From Rhodospirillaceae bacterium (lineage in GTDB: Bacteria > Pseudomonadota > Alphaproteobacteria > Rhodospirillales > Casp-alpha2), in NCBI GenBank assembly GCA_018698795.1, contig JABIPG010000236.1, positions 1-53,013 of the forward strand: DNA of 53,013 nt, in the 5' to 3' direction. Shown piece after piece: positions 44,420 to 52,237 of the stretch. Numbering within the stretch: the stretch's first letter is position 1; every line of letters starts with the position of its first letter. The notes under the pieces were generated by a model, which did not search any database, was not told the DNA's origin, and saw only the letters and a program-made list of their open reading frames with translations. Position numbers and translations under genes: made by a program.

Positions 44420-45190
44420 ATGTCGTATGCTCGAAACCCGCACTCCATCCTGATCACAGGTGCCTCAAGCGGCATTGGGGCTGCGTTGGCGGTTGCTTAT
44501 GCTGCGCCCGGCGTGACCCTAGCGCTTAGTGGCAGAAATCAGGCCCGTCTGGATGATATCTCCACCCAATGTCGCGAATCGGGTGCCGAGGTGTTTGCCC
44601 GCGTCATCAACGTCACCGACATAGCCGGCATGAAAAGCTGGATTGACGAAATGGACGCGCAATCGCCGCTGGATCTGGTTATTGCCAATGCTGGAATCTC
44701 GAGTGGGTCGGCGCGTGATAGCGAAGAGGAGGCGCAGACTCGTTCGATCTTTTCAGTCAACCTGGAGGGTGTACTGAACACAATTTGGCCCGCCATCGAC
44801 GCCATGCGCCCGCGCAAAACCGGACAACTCGCCATCGTCGCATCGATAGCCGGCTTTAGAGGCTTGCCCGGCGCGCCCGCCTACTCCGCCTCAAAAGCCG
44901 CCGTTTTGAATTATGGTGATGCACTGCGCGGTATGTTGCTGGTTGACGGCATCCATGTCTCAGTCATTTGCCCAGGCTATGTCGTCAGCCGCATGACCGA
45001 CACCAACACTTTCCCCATGCCGTTCCTGATGTCGGCAGACAAGGCGGCAGGAACCATCAAACGACGCCTCGCCAAGGCCAAAGGCCGCATTGTATTCCCG
45101 TGGCCGATGCTTTGGCTGATGCGCGTTCTTCAGGCGTTGCCGATCGCGCTGACCGATCCGTTTTTAAGCCGATTGCCGAAAAAAAATTAA
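44420..45190 (+). CDS. Short-chain dehydrogenase/reductase
   Basis: The 256-residue enzyme has the classical SDR pattern. TGASSGIGAA is the glycine-rich nucleotide site, NAGIS follows, a serine of the active-site tetrad is in IVASIAGFRG, and YSASK supplies Tyr and Lys. A hydrophobic C-terminal stretch (WPMLWLMRVLQALPIALTD) suggests membrane association. The substrate is unknown. It is divergent from yicC and begins the accessory block between yicC and mltG. Confidence 0.9.
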   Translation: MSYARNPHSILITGASSGIGAALAVAYAAPGVTLALSGRNQARLDDISTQCRESGAEVFARVINVTDIAGMKSWIDEMDAQSPLDLVIANAGISSGSARDSEEEAQTRSIFSVNLEGVLNTIWPAIDAMRPRKTGQLAIVASIAGFRGLPGAPAYSASKAAVLNYGDALRGMLLVDGIHVSVICPGYVVSRMTDTNTFPMPFLMSADKAAGTIKRRLAKAKGRIVFPWPMLWLMRVLQALPIALTDPFLSRLPKKN

Positions 45191-45215
45191 GCAAAACCCG
45201 TGAGATAGGGAGAAA

Positions 45216-45410
45216 TTAGCGCGACCGCGCCGCTCCTCGTCGAACGGCACCAAAATTCGCCCCTTGGGCATTGCCGCTGGGCCCCTTGATCGAGCCACCG
45301 CCGAACTGCTGGCGGTCTTTTGGACCGGCTTGCTCGGCATTATCTTTCCGCTTTTTCGCCTTGGCTGCGGCTTTTGCTTTCGCCCGCTGACTGGCTTTCA
45401 ATTTGGTCAT
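45216..45410 (-). CDS. Small basic Lys/Ala-rich protein of unknown function
   Basis: The 64-residue product begins MTKLKASQRAKAKAAAKAKKRKDNAEQAG. It has a strongly charged helical first half and a glycine-rich, probably disordered second half ending in an arginine-rich tail. A convincing ribosome-binding site (GAAGGTGAG about 7 bases before the ATG) supports it as a real gene. It resembles small nucleic-acid-binding or ribosome-associated proteins in composition, but I recognise no named family. It converges with the SDR gene. Confidence 0.6.
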   Translation of the reverse strand: MTKLKASQRAKAKAAAKAKKRKDNAEQAGPKDRQQFGGGSIKGPSGNAQGANFGAVRRGAARSR

Positions 45411-45598
45411 GCCTAGCTCACCTTCGTTTGTTGTATTGTTGTTTTTACCACCCCAGCGCGCCTCAGCCCAGGTAAGACTTTGTGAGGCTCACTCTAACGG
45501 TATTGGATTCCCCTCTCTGCCCGCCTTTCCCGTGGGCTTGGCTTCGTTTACACAATAACCTTCGGAACTCCCGGCATTTTTCCAACGAGGTTAAAATC

Positions 45599-47149
45599 AT
45601 GGCATCTGGCGCATCCCCGCGATCTCCCAATATCCTGGTCATCCAAGCCGATCAGCTGACGCCCGGGGTGTTGCCCGCTTACGGCCATTCGCTGGTGAAA
45701 ACCCCACACATTGATGCGTTGGCTGAAAACGGCGTGGTGTTTGAGAGCGCTTATTGCAATTTCCCGCTCTGCGTACCGTCACGCGCCTCAATGATGGCGG
45801 GTCGGTTCGCGCACAACATCGCATCGTGGGATAACGCCATGGAAATGCCGGCCAGGATTCCGACCCTGGCGCACTATCTTCGCAGCGTCGGTTACAACAC
45901 CGTGCTTTCGGGCAAGATGCATTTTATCGGCCCCGACCAGGAGCACGGTTTTTCAGAGCGCACCACCACCGACATCTACCCCGCCAACTTCACTTGGACG
46001 CCCGATTGGATTGCCGGCGAGCGCTTCCGCCCGACAGGTGTCAATCCGGCCGGCGTTGTCGATGCCGGTGTCTGCGTTCGCAGCCTACAAATGGATTACG
46101 ACGATGAGGTCGAACACGCCACGGTGCAGAAAATCCACGATCTGGCCCGCTTTCAAAGCGACAAACCGTTTCTGCTTTGGGCGTCGTTCACGCATCCCCA
46201 TTCGCCGTTTGTGACGACACAGAAATACTGGGATCTCTATAATCACGATGACATCGACATGCCAAAAGTCCCGCCGATTCCAGTCGACGAATTAGACGAG
46301 ATGAGCCGATGGCTCTACTACGCCCATGCGCAAGATCTGTTGACCATAGAGGACGAGCACGTCCGCAATGCGCGCCACGCCTACTACGGCATGACCAGCT
46401 ACGTCGATGACAAGGTTGGGCGGATTATCGAGACGCTGCGTGCTACCGACCAAGCCGACAATACCATTGTTATTTTCATCTCCGATCACGGCGAAATGCT
46501 GGGCGAGCGCGGCAAGTGGTTCAAACAATACTTCTATGAGGGTTCAGTGCGCGTGCCGATGATTATCAGTCATCCGGGCACCTATAAACCCGGACGCGTT
46601 TGCGAGCATGTGTCATTGGTCGATCTACTACCGACATTCATGGATTGGGCTACGGACGGCAATCCGCCTGAGCCGGTGTCACCATTGGATGGCCATTCCC
46701 TGGATGGGCTGTTGTCGGGTGGTGACGAGCGTTGGGACAATACGGTGATCTCCGAATACACTGGAGAAGGCGTCATCGCGCCTTGCCGGATGATCCGCCG
46801 AGGAGAGCACAAATACATCTACACCCACGGCCATCCGCCATTGCTCTACAACACGACGCAAGACCCGCTCGAACTCGACAACCTTGCCGGTCAGCCCGAT
46901 GTCGCCGCAGTTGAGGCCGAATTGGCCCGAGACATTCTTGTCGACTGGGACCCCGCCACCATCAACGACGCCTGCATCCAAAGCCAGAAAGAACGTTTGT
47001 TCATTCAAGAGACCACCGGCGGCGAGCCCAACTGGGCCTACCTCAGCCGCCCGGGTGACGGCAGCCGGTTCGTGCGCAACGCCGGCGCAACGCAAGCCAA
47101 GCAGAAGGCCCGCTATCCATTTGTGGAGCCGACACCGTTTGAACGTTAA
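45599..47149 (+). CDS. betC: Sulfatase, choline-sulfatase (BetC)-like
   Basis: The 516-residue protein is a type I sulfatase. The catalytic cysteine (Cys58 in LCVPSRASMMAGR), which a formylglycine-generating enzyme would oxidise, is in the CxPSR motif. Metal ligands include QADQL and ISDHGEMLGERG. Several segments match choline-sulfatases closely: LSGKMHFIGPDQEHGFSERTTTDIYP, TWTPDW, MDYDDEV and ASFTHPHSPFV. Choline-sulfatase releases choline from choline-O-sulfate for glycine-betaine synthesis or as a nutrient. The usual betI/betA/betB or transporter neighbours are absent. CGAGG precedes the ATG at 45599; the frame is open upstream but without domain content. Confidence 0.82.
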   Translation: MASGASPRSPNILVIQADQLTPGVLPAYGHSLVKTPHIDALAENGVVFESAYCNFPLCVPSRASMMAGRFAHNIASWDNAMEMPARIPTLAHYLRSVGYNTVLSGKMHFIGPDQEHGFSERTTTDIYPANFTWTPDWIAGERFRPTGVNPAGVVDAGVCVRSLQMDYDDEVEHATVQKIHDLARFQSDKPFLLWASFTHPHSPFVTTQKYWDLYNHDDIDMPKVPPIPVDELDEMSRWLYYAHAQDLLTIEDEHVRNARHAYYGMTSYVDDKVGRIIETLRATDQADNTIVIFISDHGEMLGERGKWFKQYFYEGSVRVPMIISHPGTYKPGRVCEHVSLVDLLPTFMDWATDGNPPEPVSPLDGHSLDGLLSGGDERWDNTVISEYTGEGVIAPCRMIRRGEHKYIYTHGHPPLLYNTTQDPLELDNLAGQPDVAAVEAELARDILVDWDPATINDACIQSQKERLFIQETTGGEPNWAYLSRPGDGSRFVRNAGATQAKQKARYPFVEPTPFER

Positions 47150-47161
47150 AGCGCGCCGAAC

Positions 47162-48193
47162 TCAACGGCGATGTGAAACGCTTTTGCGCTGCTCGTCTAT
47201 GCCCATGGACACGAGAACCGGATCAGATGCCTGGCGCTGATTGAAATCGTCTTTGTCGCCCATTCCTTGCCAGCCGCATTCTATCAGAGCCTGCGCGACC
47301 GCCCCGCCAAGGGTTTTACCAGGGCCAAGCACAATCACCACATCGGGGGCAAATTCATGCACGCCGTTTTGCACCGCCTTGGTGAAGTCGTAGGGCTCAA
47401 CGACCTGATGGCCCAACGTATAGTCCCACAACGCCGGGCCATCGCTCGCATAAGGCTGCCAGATATGCCCCCGCCCGTCGATCAGCGGCAGAGATGGGTT
47501 TTGGAACATACTCGGCGATAACGCGGCTCTCCCCTTGGCCGAGACCGGCGCTTGCAGCGGCGAATGGAATCCGGCGTGATTGGCAAGTCGCATGGGGAAA
47601 CGCTCGTGCAACGGCGCCAAGCGGCTTTCCGCCTCCTTGAGCGCGGCATCGTCACCGGCGAAGACGATCATGCCGCCCAGATGGATTGAGATATGCAGGT
47701 TATTGATCTCGTGGGTAAGCGCGATCAACGCATCGCGTTCGCCCGGAATTTCCACCCACGCTTCATCGACAAAAGGATAGAGCAACTGCCCGCCGATCAT
47801 CGCATCTTGCATCAGCGTGCCCATGGTATTCACCACCGTGAAGCCATCGGCTGCGTTGAGCGCACCCGAACAAGCCAGCGCGATATACCAACCCATGGAG
47901 TTCCCGGTAACGGCAACAATGTCGTAGGCGTCACGATCAATGGAAAGAAAATCGGCGTAGGCGCAGGCGTGGATCAAACCTGACGCGTTGTCGCCACGGC
48001 TATATTTGGCGACGGAGAACCGCTCCGCTCCATCCAGAGCGCTGACGGTTTCTTGCCCAAGTGCGGCACGCGCCGTGTCGAATCCGGCGATAAGGTCGCC
48101 CTTGTCCGCATGGTAGCGACCGAAATATCCGAGCTCTTCCTTATTGTAAGTGCCGCGTCCGGGCGCAATGACCAGCGCCGTCTTGCGGGTCAT
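47162..48193 (-). CDS. FabD-like acyltransferase with altered active site
   Basis: This 343-residue protein has the malonyl-CoA:ACP transacylase fold. The nucleophile is Ser99 in VTGNSMGWYIAL (FabD: GHSLG) and the catalytic histidine is His210 in AGFHSPL. FabD Arg117, which binds the malonyl carboxylate, lies 25 residues after its Ser92; the corresponding position here is Met124 (NTMGTLMQ). A malonyl substrate is therefore unlikely and a neutral acyl group is favoured. The N-terminus (VIAPGRGTYNKEELGYFGR) is characteristic of a separate subgroup. The ATG overlaps the stop of the E1 gene, so the two proteins are made together. Confidence 0.8.
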   Translation of the reverse strand: MTRKTALVIAPGRGTYNKEELGYFGRYHADKGDLIAGFDTARAALGQETVSALDGAERFSVAKYSRGDNASGLIHACAYADFLSIDRDAYDIVAVTGNSMGWYIALACSGALNAADGFTVVNTMGTLMQDAMIGGQLLYPFVDEAWVEIPGERDALIALTHEINNLHISIHLGGMIVFAGDDAALKEAESRLAPLHERFPMRLANHAGFHSPLQAPVSAKGRAALSPSMFQNPSLPLIDGRGHIWQPYASDGPALWDYTLGHQVVEPYDFTKAVQNGVHEFAPDVVIVLGPGKTLGGAVAQALIECGWQGMGDKDDFNQRQASDPVLVSMGIDEQRKSVSHRR

Positions 48194-50400
48194 GATCGCG
48201 CCGCCAAATCACGCACAGCGCTGACGATTTCTTCAACCGACGGCAGGGTCGCCGCAAAAGCGGGACCGGTGGCGATGAAACAATCTTCCGCCGTCACTCG
48301 CGCGACCGCTTGCGCGCTACGCTCGGCGAACAACGTCCGGAGTGCCTCGCTTTGCGACCCGGTCCGGCGACACTCATCGACGATCAAGACCGATTTGCAT
48401 GGTGCTGCGGCTTCGACAATCGCATCGGCCGGCAGCGGCGCCACCCAGCGTATATCGATGATGCGAACATCGACACCATGGCGCTCGCGCAGAATTTTAC
48501 CAGCTTTCTGTGACAAGTAATGGCCGTTGCCGTAGGTGACGATGGCAACGTCGGTTCCCCCGCCATGGATACCGATATCGCCCAGCCCGATAGGCGCGTC
48601 GTCGCCGGGCTGCGGGTAGATATGGCTCCAGCCGCCGTCGCCCTCTTCATGCAGGTCGCGGGCCATGTAAAGCGCGATCGGCTCTACCATCACTACGATC
48701 CGTTGTTCCTCACGCGCCAGCCGTACAGCCTCGCGCAGCATCAATGCAGCGTCGCGACCGTTGGAAGGACACGCGATGATAATGCCCGGGATATCGCGCA
48801 ACACGGCTAGGGAATTGTCGTTGTGGAAATGTCCGCCAAAACCCCGCTGATACCCGAGCCCCGCGATTCGTACCACCATGGGATTGGCGTATTGCCGATC
48901 AGAGAAGAACGACAGCGTCGCCGCTTCGCCACGGATTTGGTCTTCGGCATTGTGCAGATAGGCAAGAAACTGAATTTCCGGCATCGGCAAAAACCCGTTC
49001 TGCCCAAGCCCAATAGCGAGCCCCAGGATCGATTGTTCGTCGAGTAACGTGTCGATCATGCGGTCGGGGCCGAAACGCTGTTGCAGGCGTTGGGTGACAC
49101 CGTAGACACCACCTTTACGACCGACGTCTTCGCCGGCCATGACGATCTCCCCGTGCTCCAGCATCAAATCCGTCATGGCGAAGTTGATCAGTTTGGCCAT
49201 GTGTTGCGGCTCGTTCATGGTGCGCATGTCCGACGTGCCGAAGGTTTCCGTCCGCACTTCGGGCGCCGGACCATTGGACGGCGGGCATGTGCGCGGCCCG
49301 GGTACGATACTCGCCATCACGTCGGCGGCGGTTTCGAGCTTCGGTCGCGTGACGGCTTGTTCCGCCGTACGGGCGACGCGGTCGTCGGTATCATTGTATA
49401 GCTTCAACACATCGTCCGCCGACATCCCACCATCAGCAATCATCCGGCGTGCGCTGTGTAGCAGCGGGTCATCCGCTTCGGCAGCCTCGACTTCTTCTTT
49501 GGTCATGTAGGCGGTCTGCACATCAGCGCCGGCATGGCCGTAGAGCCGCACGCACCCCATATGCAGAAAAACCGGCTTACGGCGCTCGCGCACCCATTCG
49601 GCAAGCTCGCGGGTCATGGCAAACGTTTCCACCGGGTCGAGGCCATTGCAAGCCACGTAGCGCAGGCCCGGCCGCTGACTGGCACTGGCATGAACCCAGC
49701 CATCAGGTGTTTTGGTCGAAATCCCGATGCCGTTGTCCTCGCAGACAAACAACAGCGGCAACGGCACATTTTGATAAGCCGTCCAGCCAGCCGTATTCAG
49801 CGCGCCTTGAGTGGTCGAATGGTTCAGCGACGCATCGCCGAAACTGCAAAGCACGATGCTGTCTGCGGGCCATTCCTGGTTCACGCTTGCAACGCGGCGT
49901 GACAGCCCCAGGGAATAAGCCGCGCCCACCGATTTGGGCAAATGGCTGGCGATGGTTGATGTCTGCGGCGGGATATTCAGGGCTTTCGAGCCCAGCACCT
50001 TATGCCGACCGCCCGATGTTGGATCTTCGGACGACGATGTGAAACTCAGCAACATGTCCCACACCGGCGTCTGCCCCGGCACTTGCGCGGCACGGGCAAC
50101 CTGGAAGGCGCCGTCACGGTAATGCAAAAACGCCGGGTCCGTCGGGCGCAACGCCGCCGCAATGGCCGCGTTGCCCTCATGCCCAGAAGAACCAATCGTA
50201 TAGAACCCCTGCCCGCGCGCTTGCAGTTTACGGGCGTGCCGATCCAAGTGGCGGCTTTGCACTTGGGCTAAAAAAAGCCCAGCCAAGGCCGATTGGCTCA
50301 GCCCCGCATCGTCGAGTGTCACGGTCGTGGTGGTTTCCGGCAGCGAACCATCCGCAACCCGGCGGAGAAAGTTCTCGTGGACGATATCGGCGCGATCCAT
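48190..50400 (-). CDS. Single-chain 2-oxoacid dehydrogenase E1 (alpha-beta fusion)
   Basis: The 736-residue protein fuses an E1alpha-like half (about residues 1-370; GSSGHEGNAAIAAALRPTD and the ThDP/Mg motif SFGDASLNHSTTQGALNTA with downstream CEDNGIGIST) to an E1beta-like half (about 400-736; IVMAGEDVGRKGGVYGVT, DTLLDEQSILGLAIGLG, PSNGRDAALMLREAV). Such enzymes decarboxylate a branched-chain or other 2-oxoacid and pass the acyl group to a lipoyl E2. No E2 or E3 gene is present; the coupled partner is a FabD-like acyltransferase. GAGG lies 6 bases before the ATG. Confidence 0.88.
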   Translation of the reverse strand: MDRADIVHENFLRRVADGSLPETTTTVTLDDAGLSQSALAGLFLAQVQSRHLDRHARKLQARGQGFYTIGSSGHEGNAAIAAALRPTDPAFLHYRDGAFQVARAAQVPGQTPVWDMLLSFTSSSEDPTSGGRHKVLGSKALNIPPQTSTIASHLPKSVGAAYSLGLSRRVASVNQEWPADSIVLCSFGDASLNHSTTQGALNTAGWTAYQNVPLPLLFVCEDNGIGISTKTPDGWVHASASQRPGLRYVACNGLDPVETFAMTRELAEWVRERRKPVFLHMGCVRLYGHAGADVQTAYMTKEEVEAAEADDPLLHSARRMIADGGMSADDVLKLYNDTDDRVARTAEQAVTRPKLETAADVMASIVPGPRTCPPSNGPAPEVRTETFGTSDMRTMNEPQHMAKLINFAMTDLMLEHGEIVMAGEDVGRKGGVYGVTQRLQQRFGPDRMIDTLLDEQSILGLAIGLGQNGFLPMPEIQFLAYLHNAEDQIRGEAATLSFFSDRQYANPMVVRIAGLGYQRGFGGHFHNDNSLAVLRDIPGIIIACPSNGRDAALMLREAVRLAREEQRIVVMVEPIALYMARDLHEEGDGGWSHIYPQPGDDAPIGLGDIGIHGGGTDVAIVTYGNGHYLSQKAGKILRERHGVDVRIIDIRWVAPLPADAIVEAAAPCKSVLIVDECRRTGSQSEALRTLFAERSAQAVARVTAEDCFIATGPAFAATLPSVEEIVSAVRDLAARS

Positions 50401-50456
50401 GTTGACCTCAAAAGATGACTTACAAACCTGAGTGAATTAGCAACGCTCTATTGGTT

Positions 50457-50531
50457 TCACAGGATGGAGCGCGGGAAAAGCCCATAGATCGGGTTTTGGG
50501 AGAACAAATTGATCTTTTTGTCGTCGGGCAT
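50457..50531 (-). CDS. Possible micro-ORF between the acyl-CoA synthetase and E1 genes
   Basis: In the 278-base gap at 50401-50678 a 24-codon frame reads MPDDKKINLFSQNPIYGLFPRSIL and has AAGAGA 6 bases before its ATG. It could be a leader peptide or the decayed start of a longer gene. Nothing else in this gap is recognisable. Confidence 0.2.
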   Translation of the reverse strand: MPDDKKINLFSQNPIYGLFPRSIL

Positions 50532-50678
50532 GTAAATCTCTTCGCACGTACTGTTATTTCGCAGCGTACGAAGGCTTTGCTATTCTCGGTGATCAGAAGT
50601 TCGGCGCTGTCGGGCCCGGGATGGTTTTCAGGCTACCGTTGTCTTCGCAATTGGACAGGCTGGGTCTCAGCTACGCCC

Positions 50679-52214
50679 CTATATCCGCCGGCCGCTATCC
50701 TTCCAATACTCATCCCTGATCCGGCGTTTATAGATTTTGCCGTCATCGCCTCGCGGCAAACTGTCACGGAATTCCATATGGCGAGGTATCTTATAGCCAG
50801 CCAAGAGCCCGCGCAGATGCGCAATGAGATCGTTCTGATCTAGCGTTATGCCAGCGTGGGGCTCGACCACCGCCATCAGAGTTTCACCATATTCCTTATC
50901 CGGTATACCAAAGATGGCGCAATCCTTGACCCCGTCCATCTGCACCAAAACGGCTTCAATCTCAGCCGGATAGATATTCACCCCACCTGAGATCACCATG
51001 TCGCGCTTCCGGTCACAAAGGAATAAGTATCCATCCTCATCCAAATACCCCACATCGCCCAAGGTGATCAGGCCGTCGCGCTCAACTTTCGCACGTTCGT
51101 CGGGCATGTTGTGATACGTGAAATCAGAGAACGTATGCAGGCGTCCAAAAATCTCACCTGGCTCGCCTATCGGGGTTGCATTGCCGTCATCATCGAGCGT
51201 TTTCAACGTAGCGTCGTCCACGACCCGACCTACGGTACCGGGCTTGTTTTTCCAATCCTCGGCGTGACAAATGGTCCAATACCCGCCTTCGGTGCCGGCA
51301 TAGAATTCGGTGAAAATCGGTCCCATCCAATCGACCATCGCCTGCTTGATCTCAGCTGGGCAAGGCGCCGCCGCATGGGTGATTTGGCGCAGCGACGAGA
51401 GATCGTATTTCCGTCGCACCTCTTCGGGCAACTCCAACAGCCGGACAAACATCACCGGCACCATAAACGCCGCATGGATACGATGTTCTTCCACCAGGGC
51501 CAAAAATTCCTCGGCATCAAAACGCGGCATCATCACCAGCGTTTCTCCTACCTGGACTGAACGGGTTGAAAAATTGTTGGGCGCACCGTGGTACAATGGG
51601 CCAGCAATGATCGAACGCACGCCGGGCCCAAGCCCGTAGACCTCGTCACGCAGCGCTAAAACTTTCGCCGCGCTCTCGGGGTCTTGCATTTCGCGGCGTA
51701 CCCCCTTGGGCAGGCCGGTGGTGCCTGACGTATACATCATCGACCAGGGAACCTTGGGATAGCGATCTTCAATTGGCGGATGGTCAGCAAGCCATTGGCC
51801 CCAAACCTCGGCACCTTCGGACAATGCGCAAGCAGCATCGTCGAGGCCGTAGGCCGCCTGCAACTCCGGCGGCGTTGGAATCAAAAGAACCGGAATGTGG
51901 CCCGGCACCGCGGCCCCCATTGAATTGTAGAGATCAGCGTGCGCGATCAGCACCTTGGCGTCGCAATCCTCTAGGATGTGCGTGACTTCAGCAGGTGCCA
52001 GATGCCAGTTCACCGGCACCGAATAGGCGCCGATGGCTTGTGCTGCAAAGGATACCTCAAAGAACGGAAAATCATTGCGGACCAACATGGCGACCGCGTT
52101 TCCGGGTTTGATACCCATGTCCCGAAGCCCTTGGGCAGCGCGGGCCGTTTGGTCGTCCAGGTCCTCACGTTGTAGGTGCCTGTCACTACTAATCAAAGCT
52201 GGATTTTCGCTCAC
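50679..52214 (-). CDS. AMP-dependent acyl-CoA synthetase
   Basis: The 511-residue adenylate-forming enzyme shows the phosphate-binding loop SMMYTSGTTGLPKG, YAGTEGGYWT, the hinge region LGDVGYLDEDGYLFLCDRKRDMVISGGVNIYP and a C-terminal lysine in DGKIYKRRIRDEYW. It activates a carboxylic acid as the acyl-AMP and then the CoA thioester; chain specificity is unclear. The frame is open up to 52280, but that overlaps mltG. A GTG at 52214, preceded by GGGG at about 8 bases, is preferred and opens the protein MSENPALISSDRHLQRED. It follows mltG on the same strand. Confidence 0.9.
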   Translation of the reverse strand: MSENPALISSDRHLQREDLDDQTARAAQGLRDMGIKPGNAVAMLVRNDFPFFEVSFAAQAIGAYSVPVNWHLAPAEVTHILEDCDAKVLIAHADLYNSMGAAVPGHIPVLLIPTPPELQAAYGLDDAACALSEGAEVWGQWLADHPPIEDRYPKVPWSMMYTSGTTGLPKGVRREMQDPESAAKVLALRDEVYGLGPGVRSIIAGPLYHGAPNNFSTRSVQVGETLVMMPRFDAEEFLALVEEHRIHAAFMVPVMFVRLLELPEEVRRKYDLSSLRQITHAAAPCPAEIKQAMVDWMGPIFTEFYAGTEGGYWTICHAEDWKNKPGTVGRVVDDATLKTLDDDGNATPIGEPGEIFGRLHTFSDFTYHNMPDERAKVERDGLITLGDVGYLDEDGYLFLCDRKRDMVISGGVNIYPAEIEAVLVQMDGVKDCAIFGIPDKEYGETLMAVVEPHAGITLDQNDLIAHLRGLLAGYKIPRHMEFRDSLPRGDDGKIYKRRIRDEYWKDSGRRI

Positions 52215-52237
52215 GTTTGTTTCCCCAGTAAAAAAGC

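Noticed and set aside
50451-50843. Rightward 130-codon frame in the gap beside the CoA ligase
   Set aside because: Its second half is antisense to the CoA ligase and the product resembles nothing known.
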